From: a virus
Length of the DNA: 64,000 nt
IMG/VR virus record: IMGVR_UViG_3300046543_000437
Coordinates: 1-64,000 of that record
Direction: 5' to 3' (one strand)
A model generated the notes under the pieces. The model made no database searches, had not been told where the DNA came from, and worked only from the letters and a program-made list of their open reading frames with translations. This document shows positions 15,489 through 22,859 of this stretch, in pieces (the first letter of the stretch is position 1; the number at the start of each line of letters is the position of its first letter). Made by a program: the position numbers and the translations under genes.

Positions 15489-15688
15489 TCGACACCCACC
15501 CCTTCTTCGCCCAAGCGGCTCGCCATGACACTTGGGCCATCGCCGACAAGTTCCGGGTCATCATGGATTGCATCCCCACGATGGTGGCGGCCGAAACGAT
15601 AGCGGGCGAAATGAACATGGCGTGGCATCGCGGCTACGAGGCGGCGCGAGCGGACATGCGCGCGGCGCTGGGGATCGCGCCGTCGTGA
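15485..15688 (+). CDS. hypothetical protein, 67 aa
   Basis: The start at 15485 overlaps the preceding stop (ATGA). It is helical with two methionine/alanine-rich segments and repeated histidines near the N-terminus (THPFFAQAARHDTW). No known domain is recognised. It ends in a GTGA junction with the next gene. Confidence 0.63.
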   Translation: MIDTHPFFAQAARHDTWAIADKFRVIMDCIPTMVAAETIAGEMNMAWHRGYEAARADMRAALGIAPS

Positions 15689-15936
15689 CCCAAGTCACCG
15701 AGACACCTATGACCAGCAACATGACGATGGGGTTCAACGAGAACCCGTGGTTCCCGGTCATCGTTACCATCAAACCAGCCAACATCGTCATCACCCTCAA
15801 TGCCGATGGCTCATGGGCTGGCGATATCGACGAGGTGCGCGCGGCCTTGGCGGAAGGCAAGGGCTGGCAAAACGGCAATGACCGCGTCCTGCTCTGGCTG
15901 TTGCTGCGCGAAATGCAGCGGGGGGAAGCGCCGTGA
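15685..15936 (+). CDS. hypothetical protein, 83 aa
   Basis: I take the GTG at 15685, which overlaps the stop before it (GTGA). An ATG at 15709 is the alternative and would give 75 residues. It contains a beta hairpin-like region (WFPVIVTIKPANIVITLNAD) and a helical end, and is acidic. Not recognised. Confidence 0.6.
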   Translation: MTQVTETPMTSNMTMGFNENPWFPVIVTIKPANIVITLNADGSWAGDIDEVRAALAEGKGWQNGNDRVLLWLLLREMQRGEAP

Positions 15937-16403
15937 TCCTCGGCTTCACCGGCACCCGCCAAGGTCTGACCGGCGCACAGCTCGCCGGTTTGCCGTTGGC
16001 TCTCCCCATCCCGCCGGATCATCTCCTGCACGGCGGCGCACAGGGTGCCGACACCCAGTTCGATAGATGGTTCCGCGCGAATTGGGGAGCGATGACCTTG
16101 CACATTGAGGTCTACCCGTCCTATGGGCGACATTGGAACGGCGACGATTCGTCATGTTTACTGACGGTCCACCCGCCGATGCAGCCGCTGGCGCGCAACG
16201 TCATCATCGCGAAACGCTGCGACCGGCTTCTAGCCTGCCCCGCCGAGATGAACGAGGTGGTCCGCAGCGGCACCTGGGCGACCGTCCGCTATGCCCGAAA
16301 TTGGGAGAAGCCGATCACCCTGTTGATGCCGGACGGCACCATCCGCCGGGAGCCGGCGCCGGCAGGTTCAGTTCGAGGTGTAGCCGGGAGACCAAGGGAA
16401 TGA
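15933..16403 (+). CDS. SLOG/DprA-like nucleotide-binding fold protein, 156 aa
   Basis: The N-terminus MILGFTGTRQGLT is a Rossmann-type first strand and loop. LHGGAQGADTQFD at about 32-44 is the GGAxGxD motif of DprA/YpsA/SLOG proteins. Later, NVIIAKRCDRLLACPAE and GTWATVRYARNWEKPITLL give the remaining strands, with the sGTw turn expected for the fold. SLOG proteins bind nucleotides or NAD-related ligands and appear both in anti-phage signalling and in phages. A role against host signalling is possible but inferred. The last 20 residues are an arginine/proline tail. Confidence 0.78.
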   Translation: MILGFTGTRQGLTGAQLAGLPLALPIPPDHLLHGGAQGADTQFDRWFRANWGAMTLHIEVYPSYGRHWNGDDSSCLLTVHPPMQPLARNVIIAKRCDRLLACPAEMNEVVRSGTWATVRYARNWEKPITLLMPDGTIRREPAPAGSVRGVAGRPRE

Positions 16404-16798
16404 CTGATAAAATTACCAATTCAATCGAGCTCGTTCGCGATCTGGTTCGCAGGGCTCTGCACGGAATCGCGCACCATAGCGAGCAGATCACCATCAGCTA
16501 CGCCAACCTTGCCTTTGCAAAGGAAGTCCTAAAACGCGCAGGGTTCGATCCGGATCGAGACGACGATCCCGATTACGATGTCGACCAAGAACAATTTGAA
16601 ACCATCGAGCAATTTGCTTATGGCAGCATCCTCGGGCATTGGCGCTGGTCTGTGGAATATCACGAAGAAGAACTAAAGAAGGAACACGATACGCTGGCGT
16701 CTCTTACAGTGCTGCTGGCGCGCGGCAATTATGTCGAGATCGAGATCGCTGAAATTGAAAAGAAACGTCTGGAAGATCTAAGATTGAACGGCGGGTGA
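16400..16798 (+). CDS. acidic helical hypothetical protein, 132 aa
   Basis: The start at 16400 is set by an ATGA overlap. The protein has a central acidic block (residues 48-66, with DDDPDYDVDQEQFE) and an amphipathic C-terminal helix rich in E and K. Such strong acidity can mimic DNA, but no family is recognised and this is only a composition argument. There are no cysteines. Confidence 0.65.
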   Translation: MTDKITNSIELVRDLVRRALHGIAHHSEQITISYANLAFAKEVLKRAGFDPDRDDDPDYDVDQEQFETIEQFAYGSILGHWRWSVEYHEEELKKEHDTLASLTVLLARGNYVEIEIAEIEKKRLEDLRLNGG

Positions 16799-16802
16799 AC
16801 CG

Positions 16803-17315
16803 ATGATCTGCCACCGCGCCTTGGGCGAATCGATCCGCAACTGCATGACGTGCCGTGTACTGCCGTGGGACCGCGAGAACGGCGGCGGCTGGCTACCCTG
16901 CCCAGACTTGCAAATACCCCTGCCAGCGCCCCGCGCTGCGCCCCGTGAGGCAAATGGCGACCGGGTATGCGATCACGGCACCTGTCCCGGCGACCGCGCG
17001 ATATGCGATCAGCACGGCCAGTGCCAGATCGGCTTTAAGGATGACGGCACCCCCGACATCGAGGAAAACGAGTCCTACGGAACGCACTACCTGACCCTGC
17101 GTGAGCAGGCGATCATGCACAAAGCCCTGCGCCGCTCGACGCGCCTAATCACCACGGGGGGAGAAACCCCCCATTTATTCCCCCCGCTAGTGCCAGCCTT
17201 CCATTCGCAGTTTTCGGGCGATATCTGCGCCGACTGCGGATCCGCGGCAATGATCCGCACCGGAACCTGTCAGACGTGCCAAGCCTGCGGCTCGACCAGC
17301 GGAGGATGTTCGTGA
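16803..17315 (+). CDS. cysteine-rich protein ending in a class II ribonucleotide reductase-like zinc ribbon, 170 aa
   Basis: The last 35 residues read FSGDICADCGSAAMIRTGTC and then QTCQACGSTSGGCS. This matches the C-terminal zinc-ribbon tail of B12-dependent (class II) ribonucleotide reductases, which end in a CxxCG...GTC..C..CG..GGCS pattern. The first 130 residues are not a reductase. They hold further cysteines (C3, C14, C17, C33, C56, C61, C68, C74) spaced like additional knuckles. It may be a domain captured from a reductase and used as a redox or zinc module. No catalytic subunit is in the window. Confidence 0.75.
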   Translation: MICHRALGESIRNCMTCRVLPWDRENGGGWLPCPDLQIPLPAPRAAPREANGDRVCDHGTCPGDRAICDQHGQCQIGFKDDGTPDIEENESYGTHYLTLREQAIMHKALRRSTRLITTGGETPHLFPPLVPAFHSQFSGDICADCGSAAMIRTGTCQTCQACGSTSGGCS

Positions 17316-17494
17316 AACCAATCCGCGTCTTCTACTCGACGCTGACCCGGCGGTTTTACGCCAGCCGGCATTATCGCGAGGAAGGCGGCGGGCTGGTGAC
17401 GACGACCGGCGAGAAATTCGACGTTACCGACGATATCGCCCGCCTGGTTGTGAAATACGGGATCACCTTCGCGGAGCGGAAAGATGACCGATAA
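17312..17494 (+). CDS. small hypothetical protein, 60 aa
   Basis: The GTG at 17312 is preferred. It overlaps the preceding stop as GTGA and has GGAGG six bases in front, whereas the ATG at 17306 would touch the GGAGG itself. The protein is basic at the start (RVFYSTLTRRFYASRHYREE) and beta-like. No family is recognised. It overlaps the next gene by 11 bases. Confidence 0.62.
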   Translation: MKPIRVFYSTLTRRFYASRHYREEGGGLVTTTGEKFDVTDDIARLVVKYGITFAERKDDR

Positions 17495-18365
17495 GCTGCT
17501 CTGCATCTGGCACGGTAATTGTCAGGACGGTTTCGGCGCAGCCTGGGCGGTGCGTCACGCGCTCGGCGAGGACAATGTCGAGTTCCATGCCGGCGTCTAT
17601 CAAGAGCCGCCGCCGGATGTCGCTGACCGGCATGTTCTGCTGGTCGACTTCAGCTACAAGCGCCCGGTCCTCTTAGACATGGCGATGCGAGCGAAGACGA
17701 TCCTCATCCTCGATCACCACAAAAGCGCAGCGGAAGACCTCGCGGGCTTCCGAGGGCCAACTTACCAGCAATGGCAGGACAAAGGCCGAGGGCCTGATCC
17801 AGCCGATCCGCCGATCGCGGTGGTCTTCGACATGGAGCGATCCGGTGCCGGGCTAACCTGGGACCATCTGCTTCCCGGCAGACCGCGGCCGCGGCTGATC
17901 AACCACATCGAGGACCGCGATCTATGGCGCTTCAAGCTGCCCAAGACGCGGGAGATCAGCGCGGCGCTGTTCTCCTACCCCTACGACTTCGCCCTATGGG
18001 ACTCGCTGATGAATGAGGACGTACTGCCCAACCTTATCGTCGAAGGCGCCGCGATCGATCGCATGCACCTCCGCGAGATCGCCAACCTTCTGCCGGTAGT
18101 ACGGCGCTCGATGATGATCGGCGACATCAAGATGCCGGTCGCAAATCTGCCGCTGACCATGACCAGCGATGCCGGGAACCAGATGGCGTCTGAAGCTCAA
18201 GGTATCGCCGCTTGTTATTGGGACACGCCCGAAGGTCGGGTCTTTTCGCTGCGCTCGACCGATGACGGCCCCGACTGCCAAGCCATCGCCGTCAAATACG
18301 GCGGCGGCGGCCACGCTCACGCCGCCGGGTTCCGCATGCCGCTTAACTGGGAAGGAGACGAATGA
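17484..18365 (+). CDS. DHH-family phosphoesterase, 293 aa
   Basis: The motifs appear in order: HGNCQDGFGAAW (residues 10-21), VDFSY (D55), LDHHKSA with D77-H78-H79, an acidic helix with NHIEDRDLW, and the DHHA1 end GGGGHAHAAGF near 274-285. The layout and length fit single-domain DHH/DHHA1 phosphoesterases. These include nano-RNases, RecJ-like exonucleases and cyclic dinucleotide hydrolases. In a phage it could recycle nucleotides, trim ssDNA or degrade a host signalling nucleotide; the sequence does not decide. Confidence 0.88.
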   Translation: MTDKLLCIWHGNCQDGFGAAWAVRHALGEDNVEFHAGVYQEPPPDVADRHVLLVDFSYKRPVLLDMAMRAKTILILDHHKSAAEDLAGFRGPTYQQWQDKGRGPDPADPPIAVVFDMERSGAGLTWDHLLPGRPRPRLINHIEDRDLWRFKLPKTREISAALFSYPYDFALWDSLMNEDVLPNLIVEGAAIDRMHLREIANLLPVVRRSMMIGDIKMPVANLPLTMTSDAGNQMASEAQGIAACYWDTPEGRVFSLRSTDDGPDCQAIAVKYGGGGHAHAAGFRMPLNWEGDE

Positions 18366-18721
18366 CCCGCCGCCCGTGGCTATGCGAAGTCTGCCGCGGC
18401 CTCTTCGCCTATCCTGCGGATAGTACGCCAAATTTTTGCCCGTACTGCCGCGCCGCGATCTCACCCTGTATGGAGAGTGAAATGTCCTCGTTCAAATTTC
18501 ATCTCGGTGTCCACGTCACCACCAAGATCGAGCAGTTCAAGGGCTGCATCGTGTCCAGAATGGACAGCATCACCGGCTGCAACCGCTATTGCCTTCAGCC
18601 GGAGGTCGGGGCCGACGGCAAGTTCATCGACAGCGTCTGGACCGATGAACACAACCTCGAAATCGATTCCAGCAAACAGCAAATCAAGCTGTACCGCGAT
18701 GCGGACCAACCGCCGGGATAA
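18362..18721 (+). CDS. zinc-ribbon protein with basic/acidic C-terminal domain, 119 aa
   Basis: The start at 18362 overlaps the DHH gene (ATGA). The N-terminal 37 residues are a zinc ribbon: CEVC and, 16 residues later, CPYC. After it comes a domain beginning MSSFKFHLGVHVTTKIEQF, with its own ATG at 18482 and a GGAGAG in front. The frame may therefore give two products, a fused one and a shorter one of about 79 residues. The second part has a beta-rich pattern like small modifier-type phage proteins. Not recognised. Confidence 0.65.
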   Translation: MTRRPWLCEVCRGLFAYPADSTPNFCPYCRAAISPCMESEMSSFKFHLGVHVTTKIEQFKGCIVSRMDSITGCNRYCLQPEVGADGKFIDSVWTDEHNLEIDSSKQQIKLYRDADQPPG

Positions 18722-18743
18722 TCGCTGCGAGGGAGAATGTTTG

Positions 18744-18911
18744 GTGTTCCGCCGCCGTAAATCACCGCTGGTACGGCATCTGGTCGCCGGCGGCTCAGTC
18801 GCCGGTAGACCGCAGCATACCGTCGACCGGGCGCCGGTATCATGGCTGATGCTCGCCGCCAGCCTCATCAGCCTGATCACCGTTGCCGCCATTGCGATCT
18901 TCGTCCTATGA
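18744..18911 (+). CDS. small single-pass membrane protein, 55 aa
   Basis: GTG start at 18744 (TTG at 18741 is the alternative) with GAGGGAG about eight to ten bases in front. It is basic at the N-terminus (VFRRRKSPLVRHLV) and ends in a 20-residue membrane helix (WLMLAASLISLITVAAIAIF) at the C-terminus. This tail-anchored form occurs in small phage membrane proteins. An ATGA overlap with the next gene supports it. Confidence 0.58.
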   Translation: MFRRRKSPLVRHLVAGGSVAGRPQHTVDRAPVSWLMLAASLISLITVAAIAIFVL

Positions 18912-19180
18912 CCCCCGCCCAGTGGGACACGCTGCCGTGGCTGCACGTCTACGCGCAGAGCCATGAACATGCGCCAGCCGAGATACGCGGCACCCGCGAG
19001 GCGCTGGTGGCGCTGCGCGACACCATCGACCGGGCGCTTGCCCATCCCAACGGCGAGGCCGAGTTCAGCGCCTTTGTCAGCGACGGCGAAGGCTACGCGA
19101 TCGAAGTTCGCCGGGTTCCGCGCAACAACCTTCAACGCTCACGTCTGCCTTACTACTACCGACAAGCGAGCTATCGATGA
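18908..19180 (+). CDS. hypothetical protein, 90 aa
   Basis: ATGA overlaps at both ends fix its limits. A tryptophan-rich start (TPAQWDTLPWLHVYAQSHEH) is followed by helix and strand pieces and an aromatic, basic end (LPYYYRQASYR). It has no cysteine and no membrane segment. Not recognised. Confidence 0.63.
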   Translation: MTPAQWDTLPWLHVYAQSHEHAPAEIRGTREALVALRDTIDRALAHPNGEAEFSAFVSDGEGYAIEVRRVPRNNLQRSRLPYYYRQASYR

Positions 19181-19254
19181 GCAAGAGCTTCCTCCCCCCG
19201 GCCAACCTCGATTTGCCGATGCCGTCAAGCGCCGCTTACCGAGGAGCTAGATGA
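19177..19254 (+). pseudogene. 25-codon remnant duplicating the start of the 108-residue gene downstream
   Basis: The peptide contains LPPANLDLPMPS, also found at the beginning of the protein encoded at 19535. At DNA level 19191-19235 and 19543-19587 match at 43 of 45 bases. The short frame begins with ATGA coupling and ends right where the next gene (19251) starts. I read it as the left-over 5' end of the downstream gene after insertion or duplication around the 95-residue gene. Confidence 0.7.
19191..19235 (+). repeat. 45-base direct repeat, copy 1
   Basis: Begins CCTCCCCCCGGCCAACCTCG. The partner copy lies at 19543-19587 with two mismatches. The repeats bracket the gene at 19251-19538. Confidence 0.9.
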
Positions 19255-19538
19255 TGGGAACAAAAAACAATCCCGGCGCTTTCGATTGTTACGAGAATGC
19301 GGAGCCAGATGAACCGATGTTCATTCTGCTGGGGCGCGACCCTCTCGCACCGTTTCTGGTCTCCATATGGTCAAAGCTACGCATGGGTGACCTCGAAGCG
19401 GCGGGCGTCGTCTTCACGAAGATGGCTTACGAAATTGCGCTGCGCTACCACGCAGAACCAGACGTTGATAAGGCGAGCGAGGCGATGGACTGTTCGTTTG
19501 CGATGTTCGCATGGCGCAAGGAGCATCGCTCGCCATGA
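19251..19538 (+). CDS. hypothetical protein, 95 aa, inserted between repeat copies
   Basis: ATG at 19251 with GAGGAG five bases upstream. It has an acidic N-terminus (CYENAEPDEPMFILLGRDPL), an amphipathic middle and an aromatic C-terminus (SFAMFAWRKEH). The direct repeats on both sides suggest it is a late arrival in this operon. Not recognised. Confidence 0.66.
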   Translation: MMGTKNNPGAFDCYENAEPDEPMFILLGRDPLAPFLVSIWSKLRMGDLEAAGVVFTKMAYEIALRYHAEPDVDKASEAMDCSFAMFAWRKEHRSP

Positions 19539-19861
19539 CCACCCTCCCCCCGGCGAACCTCGATTTGCCGATGCCGTCAGGCGCCGCCGTTCCGCCGCCG
19601 AGCCGCGCCGCCTATCTCGTTGTCAGCCGCCGCCTCGGACGCCAGCATGCCGCGATCTACTGGGACGAGTTGCCGCGCGCCCCGGTTTACAAGCTCGAAT
19701 ACGTCACGCGGCTCGATACCTTGCCGGAGGACAGCCTGTTGCGGCTGGAGGTGCCGTTGACGCGGATCATAGGAATCTACGCGACGCTCAAGGCAGCGGG
19801 AACGCTGCCGCCGCGCTGGGAGCCGCCGCCGAAGGCGAAACCGGCCCCGGTGGAAGGATGA
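19535..19861 (+). CDS. hypothetical protein, 108 aa
   Basis: The ATG at 19535 overlaps the stop before it. A proline-rich start carries the duplicated LPPANLDLPMPS peptide. The centre is a mixed alpha-beta domain (YLVVSRRLGRQHAAIYWDEL) and the tail is proline/lysine rich. No family is recognised. Confidence 0.66.
   Translation: MTTLPPANLDLPMPSGAAVPPPSRAAYLVVSRRLGRQHAAIYWDELPRAPVYKLEYVTRLDTLPEDSLLRLEVPLTRIIGIYATLKAAGTLPPRWEPPPKAKPAPVEG
19543..19587 (+). repeat. 45-base direct repeat, copy 2
   Basis: The intact counterpart of 19191-19235, coding for the first residues of the 108-residue protein. Confidence 0.9.
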
Positions 19862-19864
19862 GCC

Positions 19865-20041
19865 ATGACCAACGATCAAGCCGTCGATATCGGGGTACGT
19901 CTCGAAACCGCGATCATGGGGCTGAAAGCCGCCCTGTTGCTTGCCCGCGAAAGCGAACACGGCCCTGAGCTGACGATCGAGATAGCGTTGGAATACGCTG
20001 GCGATGCGTTGGAAATGTGCAAGAAAGAGGCTCGCCCATGA
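19865..20041 (+). CDS. small helical protein, 58 aa
   Basis: It starts three bases after the preceding stop and ends in an ATGA overlap with the next gene, so it fills the gap exactly. The product is helical and acidic: VRLETAIMGLKAALLLARES, then an EIALEYAGDALEMCKKE end. Not recognised. It is short, but its position and coupling support it. Confidence 0.62.
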   Translation: MTNDQAVDIGVRLETAIMGLKAALLLARESEHGPELTIEIALEYAGDALEMCKKEARP

Positions 20042-20460
20042 ACAGCGACGATTGGGTCAAGCTGCTTGAGGAGGAAGTCACAACCGCCGCCAGGTTCGGG
20101 CTGACCCGCGATGAAATGGACGAGGTGGTCAGCCGCGCCGGACAGGATCTGATCCAGCGGCTGTTCAAGCATGCCAACGGCAACACCTCAGTCGGACTCT
20201 CGATTGTGATGAGTTTATGCCAAGTCATCATCCAGCAAGGCTCGGCCAAGCAACAGCGTGACCTCCGCATGATGCTGCTGATGTATGTCCGCGACATGCT
20301 GTTCGACGATGCGGCTGTCGAACTGATCAGCGAGGCGCTGGTCGAGAAAGCTGACCGGATCGACGGCATCTGGCGGCGCGGCGCCAACGCCGAATCCGCC
20401 AAGATGCTGCGGATCCTGGCGATGACGCTCTCCAAGCCCCCAACAGGAGAAGTACCTTGA
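20038..20460 (+). CDS. helical hypothetical protein, 140 aa
   Basis: The start at 20038 is fixed by ATGA. The protein is all-helical with hydrophobic stretches that do not look like membrane segments (VGLSIVMSLCQVIIQQG and MMLLMYVRDMLFDD). It precedes the methyltransferase directly and may be functionally tied to it, but no family is recognised. Confidence 0.65.
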   Translation: MNSDDWVKLLEEEVTTAARFGLTRDEMDEVVSRAGQDLIQRLFKHANGNTSVGLSIVMSLCQVIIQQGSAKQQRDLRMMLLMYVRDMLFDDAAVELISEALVEKADRIDGIWRRGANAESAKMLRILAMTLSKPPTGEVP

Positions 20461-21041
20461 CCACTTACCGTGTGATCTACGCTGACCCGCCGTGGCGCTT
20501 CGCCAACTACAGCGCGAAGGGCGAGGGCCGCAACGCGACCGCGTACTACGACTGCATGACCCTCACCGAGATCGCCGCCTTCCCGGTACAGCCCCTCGCC
20601 GCCAAGGATTGCGTCCTGTTGATGTGGGTAACCGACCCGTTCCTCAAGTTCGGGCTGGACATCATCGAGCGGTGGGGCTTCACCTACAAGACGGTGGGGT
20701 TCTACTGGGTCAAGCTCAACAAGGATTATTTCGGTCGCCCGATCGGCACCGGATACTGGACGCGGGCCAACCCCGAACAGTGTCTGCTTGCCACGCGCGG
20801 CAAGCCCAAGCGGCTCAACGCCGATGTCCACAAGCTGATCGAAGCGCCGCGCGGCGCGCACAGCGAAAAACCCGACATCGTCTACGAGCGGATCGAGCGG
20901 CTGACGGCCGGCCCCTACGTCGAGCTGTTCGCGCGGCAGCGTCGACCGGGATGGGACGCCATCGGGCTGGAAGCCGATACCGGGCCAGCCCAGCGCCGCT
21001 GGCATGCCGACATGCGCGAGATGCGGGAAGAAAGACCATAA
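20457..21041 (+). CDS. MT-A70 family adenine-N6 methyltransferase, 194 aa
   Basis: The catalytic motif DPPW stands at residues 10-13 (VIYADPPWRF), with FKFGLDIIERWGFTYKTVGF and the SAM-site end GPYVELFARQRRPGWDAIG, as in MT-A70-like phage enzymes. It methylates adenine in DNA (or RNA), most likely to hide phage DNA from restriction or to alter gene control. The TTG at 20457 is taken as the start: it overlaps the previous stop (TTGA) and has AGGAG at the right distance. The family is common in temperate phages. Confidence 0.9.
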   Translation: MTTYRVIYADPPWRFANYSAKGEGRNATAYYDCMTLTEIAAFPVQPLAAKDCVLLMWVTDPFLKFGLDIIERWGFTYKTVGFYWVKLNKDYFGRPIGTGYWTRANPEQCLLATRGKPKRLNADVHKLIEAPRGAHSEKPDIVYERIERLTAGPYVELFARQRRPGWDAIGLEADTGPAQRRWHADMREMREERP

Positions 21042-21063
21042 TGGGAGACTGTAGGAGGGCGAA

Positions 21064-21354
21064 ATGGTTGGCCTTTTTACCCACGAAATCCTGAACGACG
21101 GCTCAGAAGACGACGCGGACCCGCTACCGGCGGGCGTTCGGAAGCTGACCGGGTTTGAGCTGCTCGCCCAACGGCAGAAAGTCCGGCCTCTAGTTTGTCG
21201 AGCTTGTGGCGAGCCGATAGCTCCCGGCAAGCATCCGCGCGGCTTTATCTGCGGCCCGTGCATCACAAAGCAAAAGAAACAATCACCGGAAAAGCAGCGC
21301 GCCAGAAACGCGCGCTATAGGGCCAATCTTCTTCGTCGGCAAACGGAGGTGTAG
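21064..21354 (+). CDS. zinc-finger-like protein, 96 aa
   Basis: A strong AGGAGG six bases before the ATG. The centre has CRACGEPI and CGPC (a C4 zinc ribbon) and the C-terminus is highly basic (KQKKQSPEKQRARNARYRAN), as in HNH-like or DNA-binding small proteins, though no catalytic His is seen. It may bind nucleic acid. Not assigned to a family. Confidence 0.68.
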   Translation: MVGLFTHEILNDGSEDDADPLPAGVRKLTGFELLAQRQKVRPLVCRACGEPIAPGKHPRGFICGPCITKQKKQSPEKQRARNARYRANLLRRQTEV

Positions 21355-21357
21355 AGA

Positions 21358-21723
21358 ATGCACACGACCTACACCGTCTACCATGCCGATGGCACGATCC
21401 AGCGCGGCGAGGTCGAGTGGCCCGACGCGCCAAGCGCGCAGGAGATCAGGGCACTGGTCGAACCCATCGTCGGCAGTCCGATGGAGCATGTCACGGTCCT
21501 GGACCCGGTGATGGCCCAAGCTGAAGAGATCAGCCGTGCCGATTACCGCGACATGTTTGTCGATGAGTTGGGTCATGTCCGCGTCGGCGGCCCCAAGCAA
21601 CGCAATCACGCCGCGACCGCGATCTACCGCGCCAACTGGCTGCGCGCCAAGGGCGGCAATCCAGAAGAGCTTCACTGGATCGCCGGGACAGCGGTCATGT
21701 TTGATCGCATCGTCTGGAAATGA
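21358..21723 (+). CDS. hypothetical protein, 121 aa, perhaps DUF3846-like
   Basis: It begins three bases after the previous gene. A beta start (TYTVYHADGTIQRGEVEW) leads to a domain with EHVTVLDP and FVDELGHVRVGGPKQRNHAA, followed by TAIYRANWL. This recalls phage DUF3846-type proteins, where an acidic VDE.G segment precedes N.xAt..Y. The match is from memory and weak. Confidence 0.62.
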   Translation: MHTTYTVYHADGTIQRGEVEWPDAPSAQEIRALVEPIVGSPMEHVTVLDPVMAQAEEISRADYRDMFVDELGHVRVGGPKQRNHAATAIYRANWLRAKGGNPEELHWIAGTAVMFDRIVWK

Positions 21724-21727
21724 ACCC

Positions 21728-22210
21728 ATGCCGCTTGCTGACCTTACCGATGCCGTCGATCACAATGACGGCCGCTGGCTGACCGTGCAGAGGCTTCCCA
21801 GCGGTCCTGGGTTGGCGAATCCCGCAGGCTGGTATGTGGTGCGAACATGCCGCTGTCACCGCGGCGAGCGGGCCACGCTGCCCCTCCCCGACAAGGCGCG
21901 GGCCGAGCGTGTACGCCAGATACTCTTGGGAAAGATCAAGACGCCATCAGTGCCGAAGCTGACCTGGCCCGCAGAGGAGGTTCTTCCGCCGCCGCTTGCC
22001 GTGGGCCAGATTTGGCGTGACCGGCACCGTCGCGACGGCAAGGATCGCTATGTGCGAATCGAGTCGATGGAAACCTCGACGGCGCTGGTCGAAACCGTCG
22101 ACCCCGACAACGGCTTCGCCATTCTGCCGAGAACGACCAAAAGCAGGATTCCCGTCTCCCGGTTTAGAACCGAACGGCTGTTCGTGTATATCGAGGAATC
22201 CGTCCCATGA
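21728..22210 (+). CDS. hypothetical protein, 160 aa
   Basis: Start at 21728, five bases after the previous stop. The first part carries WYVVRTCRCHRGERATLPLP with two cysteines. The second part, VGQIWRDRHRRDGKDRYVRI and on, is a small beta domain of the kind seen in phage SH3-like 'DUF' proteins (VGqvW.d...r....r.v.v). Function unknown. Confidence 0.65.
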   Translation: MPLADLTDAVDHNDGRWLTVQRLPSGPGLANPAGWYVVRTCRCHRGERATLPLPDKARAERVRQILLGKIKTPSVPKLTWPAEEVLPPPLAVGQIWRDRHRRDGKDRYVRIESMETSTALVETVDPDNGFAILPRTTKSRIPVSRFRTERLFVYIEESVP

Positions 22211-22557
22211 TCGAGGATTGGATCGACCCCAGCCGCGAGTTCGATTGTCCCGGTTGTGGCCGTCACATCACCGCGCTAGGCATGCTGAAATTGCAGACGC
22301 CGCTCTGCGGCGCCTGTCTGTCGATCCCCGGCTGGTATCAACATTGGCAGCTTGTCGAACAGCTCGACCCCGAAAATCATCGTAATCGTGCGGCGGTCGT
22401 CCTAACCGTGGTCGAGATCGAATGCCGCTCAGTGTGGATCAGAAGAATGATGAGTTGGCTTCTGGCCGATGTCAGCTTCAAGGAAGAGGTCATCAGCCTC
22501 ATCAAGAGTACCGTGAACATCGATCGCGGCCCGCCTGATCAGGGCTGGATCCACTGA
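22207..22557 (+). CDS. zinc-ribbon-containing hypothetical protein, 116 aa
   Basis: ATGA overlap at the start. Cysteine pairs CPGC and CGAC (CGRHITALGMLKLQTPLCGA) make a zinc ribbon in the first 40 residues. The rest is helical with paired tryptophans. Not recognised. It is followed by a 300-base stretch without a clear gene. Confidence 0.65.
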   Translation: MIEDWIDPSREFDCPGCGRHITALGMLKLQTPLCGACLSIPGWYQHWQLVEQLDPENHRNRAAVVLTVVEIECRSVWIRRMMSWLLADVSFKEEVISLIKSTVNIDRGPPDQGWIH

Positions 22558-22859
22558 AAATGCCTACTGCATCGAAACCGCGCCGCTTCGCATGCTGCAT
22601 GGGCGGGATCGCCATTACGACGCCAACGGCGACGGCATCTAGTTGTCGTTGCTGCCGTGCGGGCGCATCACTAGCCAAACCCACCAAAAACGCGATTGGA
22701 TCATTCGTGTGCAGCGCCAACTCGATATTAAAGGCGGGCCAGCCAAGGCGACAAGTAAACTCAAGGGGCCAGGATGTTTCATCTTCGTCCACTGCGGGGC
22801 GTTGTGGTCATCGACTCTCGATCACGTTTCCACTCCCAGCCAACCCGGATGACCAAGCT
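22558..22859. other. stretch without a convincing gene
   Basis: Several frames are open on both strands, but none has a good start and none looks like a protein throughout. A short frame on the plus strand ends in LHGRDRHYDANGDGI at 22639, which looks like the end of a real protein and suggests a decayed gene. The minus-strand frame 22502-22792 and the plus frame 22643-22852 are the other candidates. I leave it unassigned. Confidence 0.45.

Noticed and set aside
19914-21266. 450-codon minus frame opposite the MT-A70 methyltransferase region
   Set aside because: The plus strand has the DPPW enzyme and coupled genes; the minus product is low-complexity and serine/arginine rich.
22502-22792. 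Minus frame of 96 codons in the empty stretch
   Set aside because: It lies against the direction of the surrounding operon and overlaps the end of a supported gene; no ribosome site.
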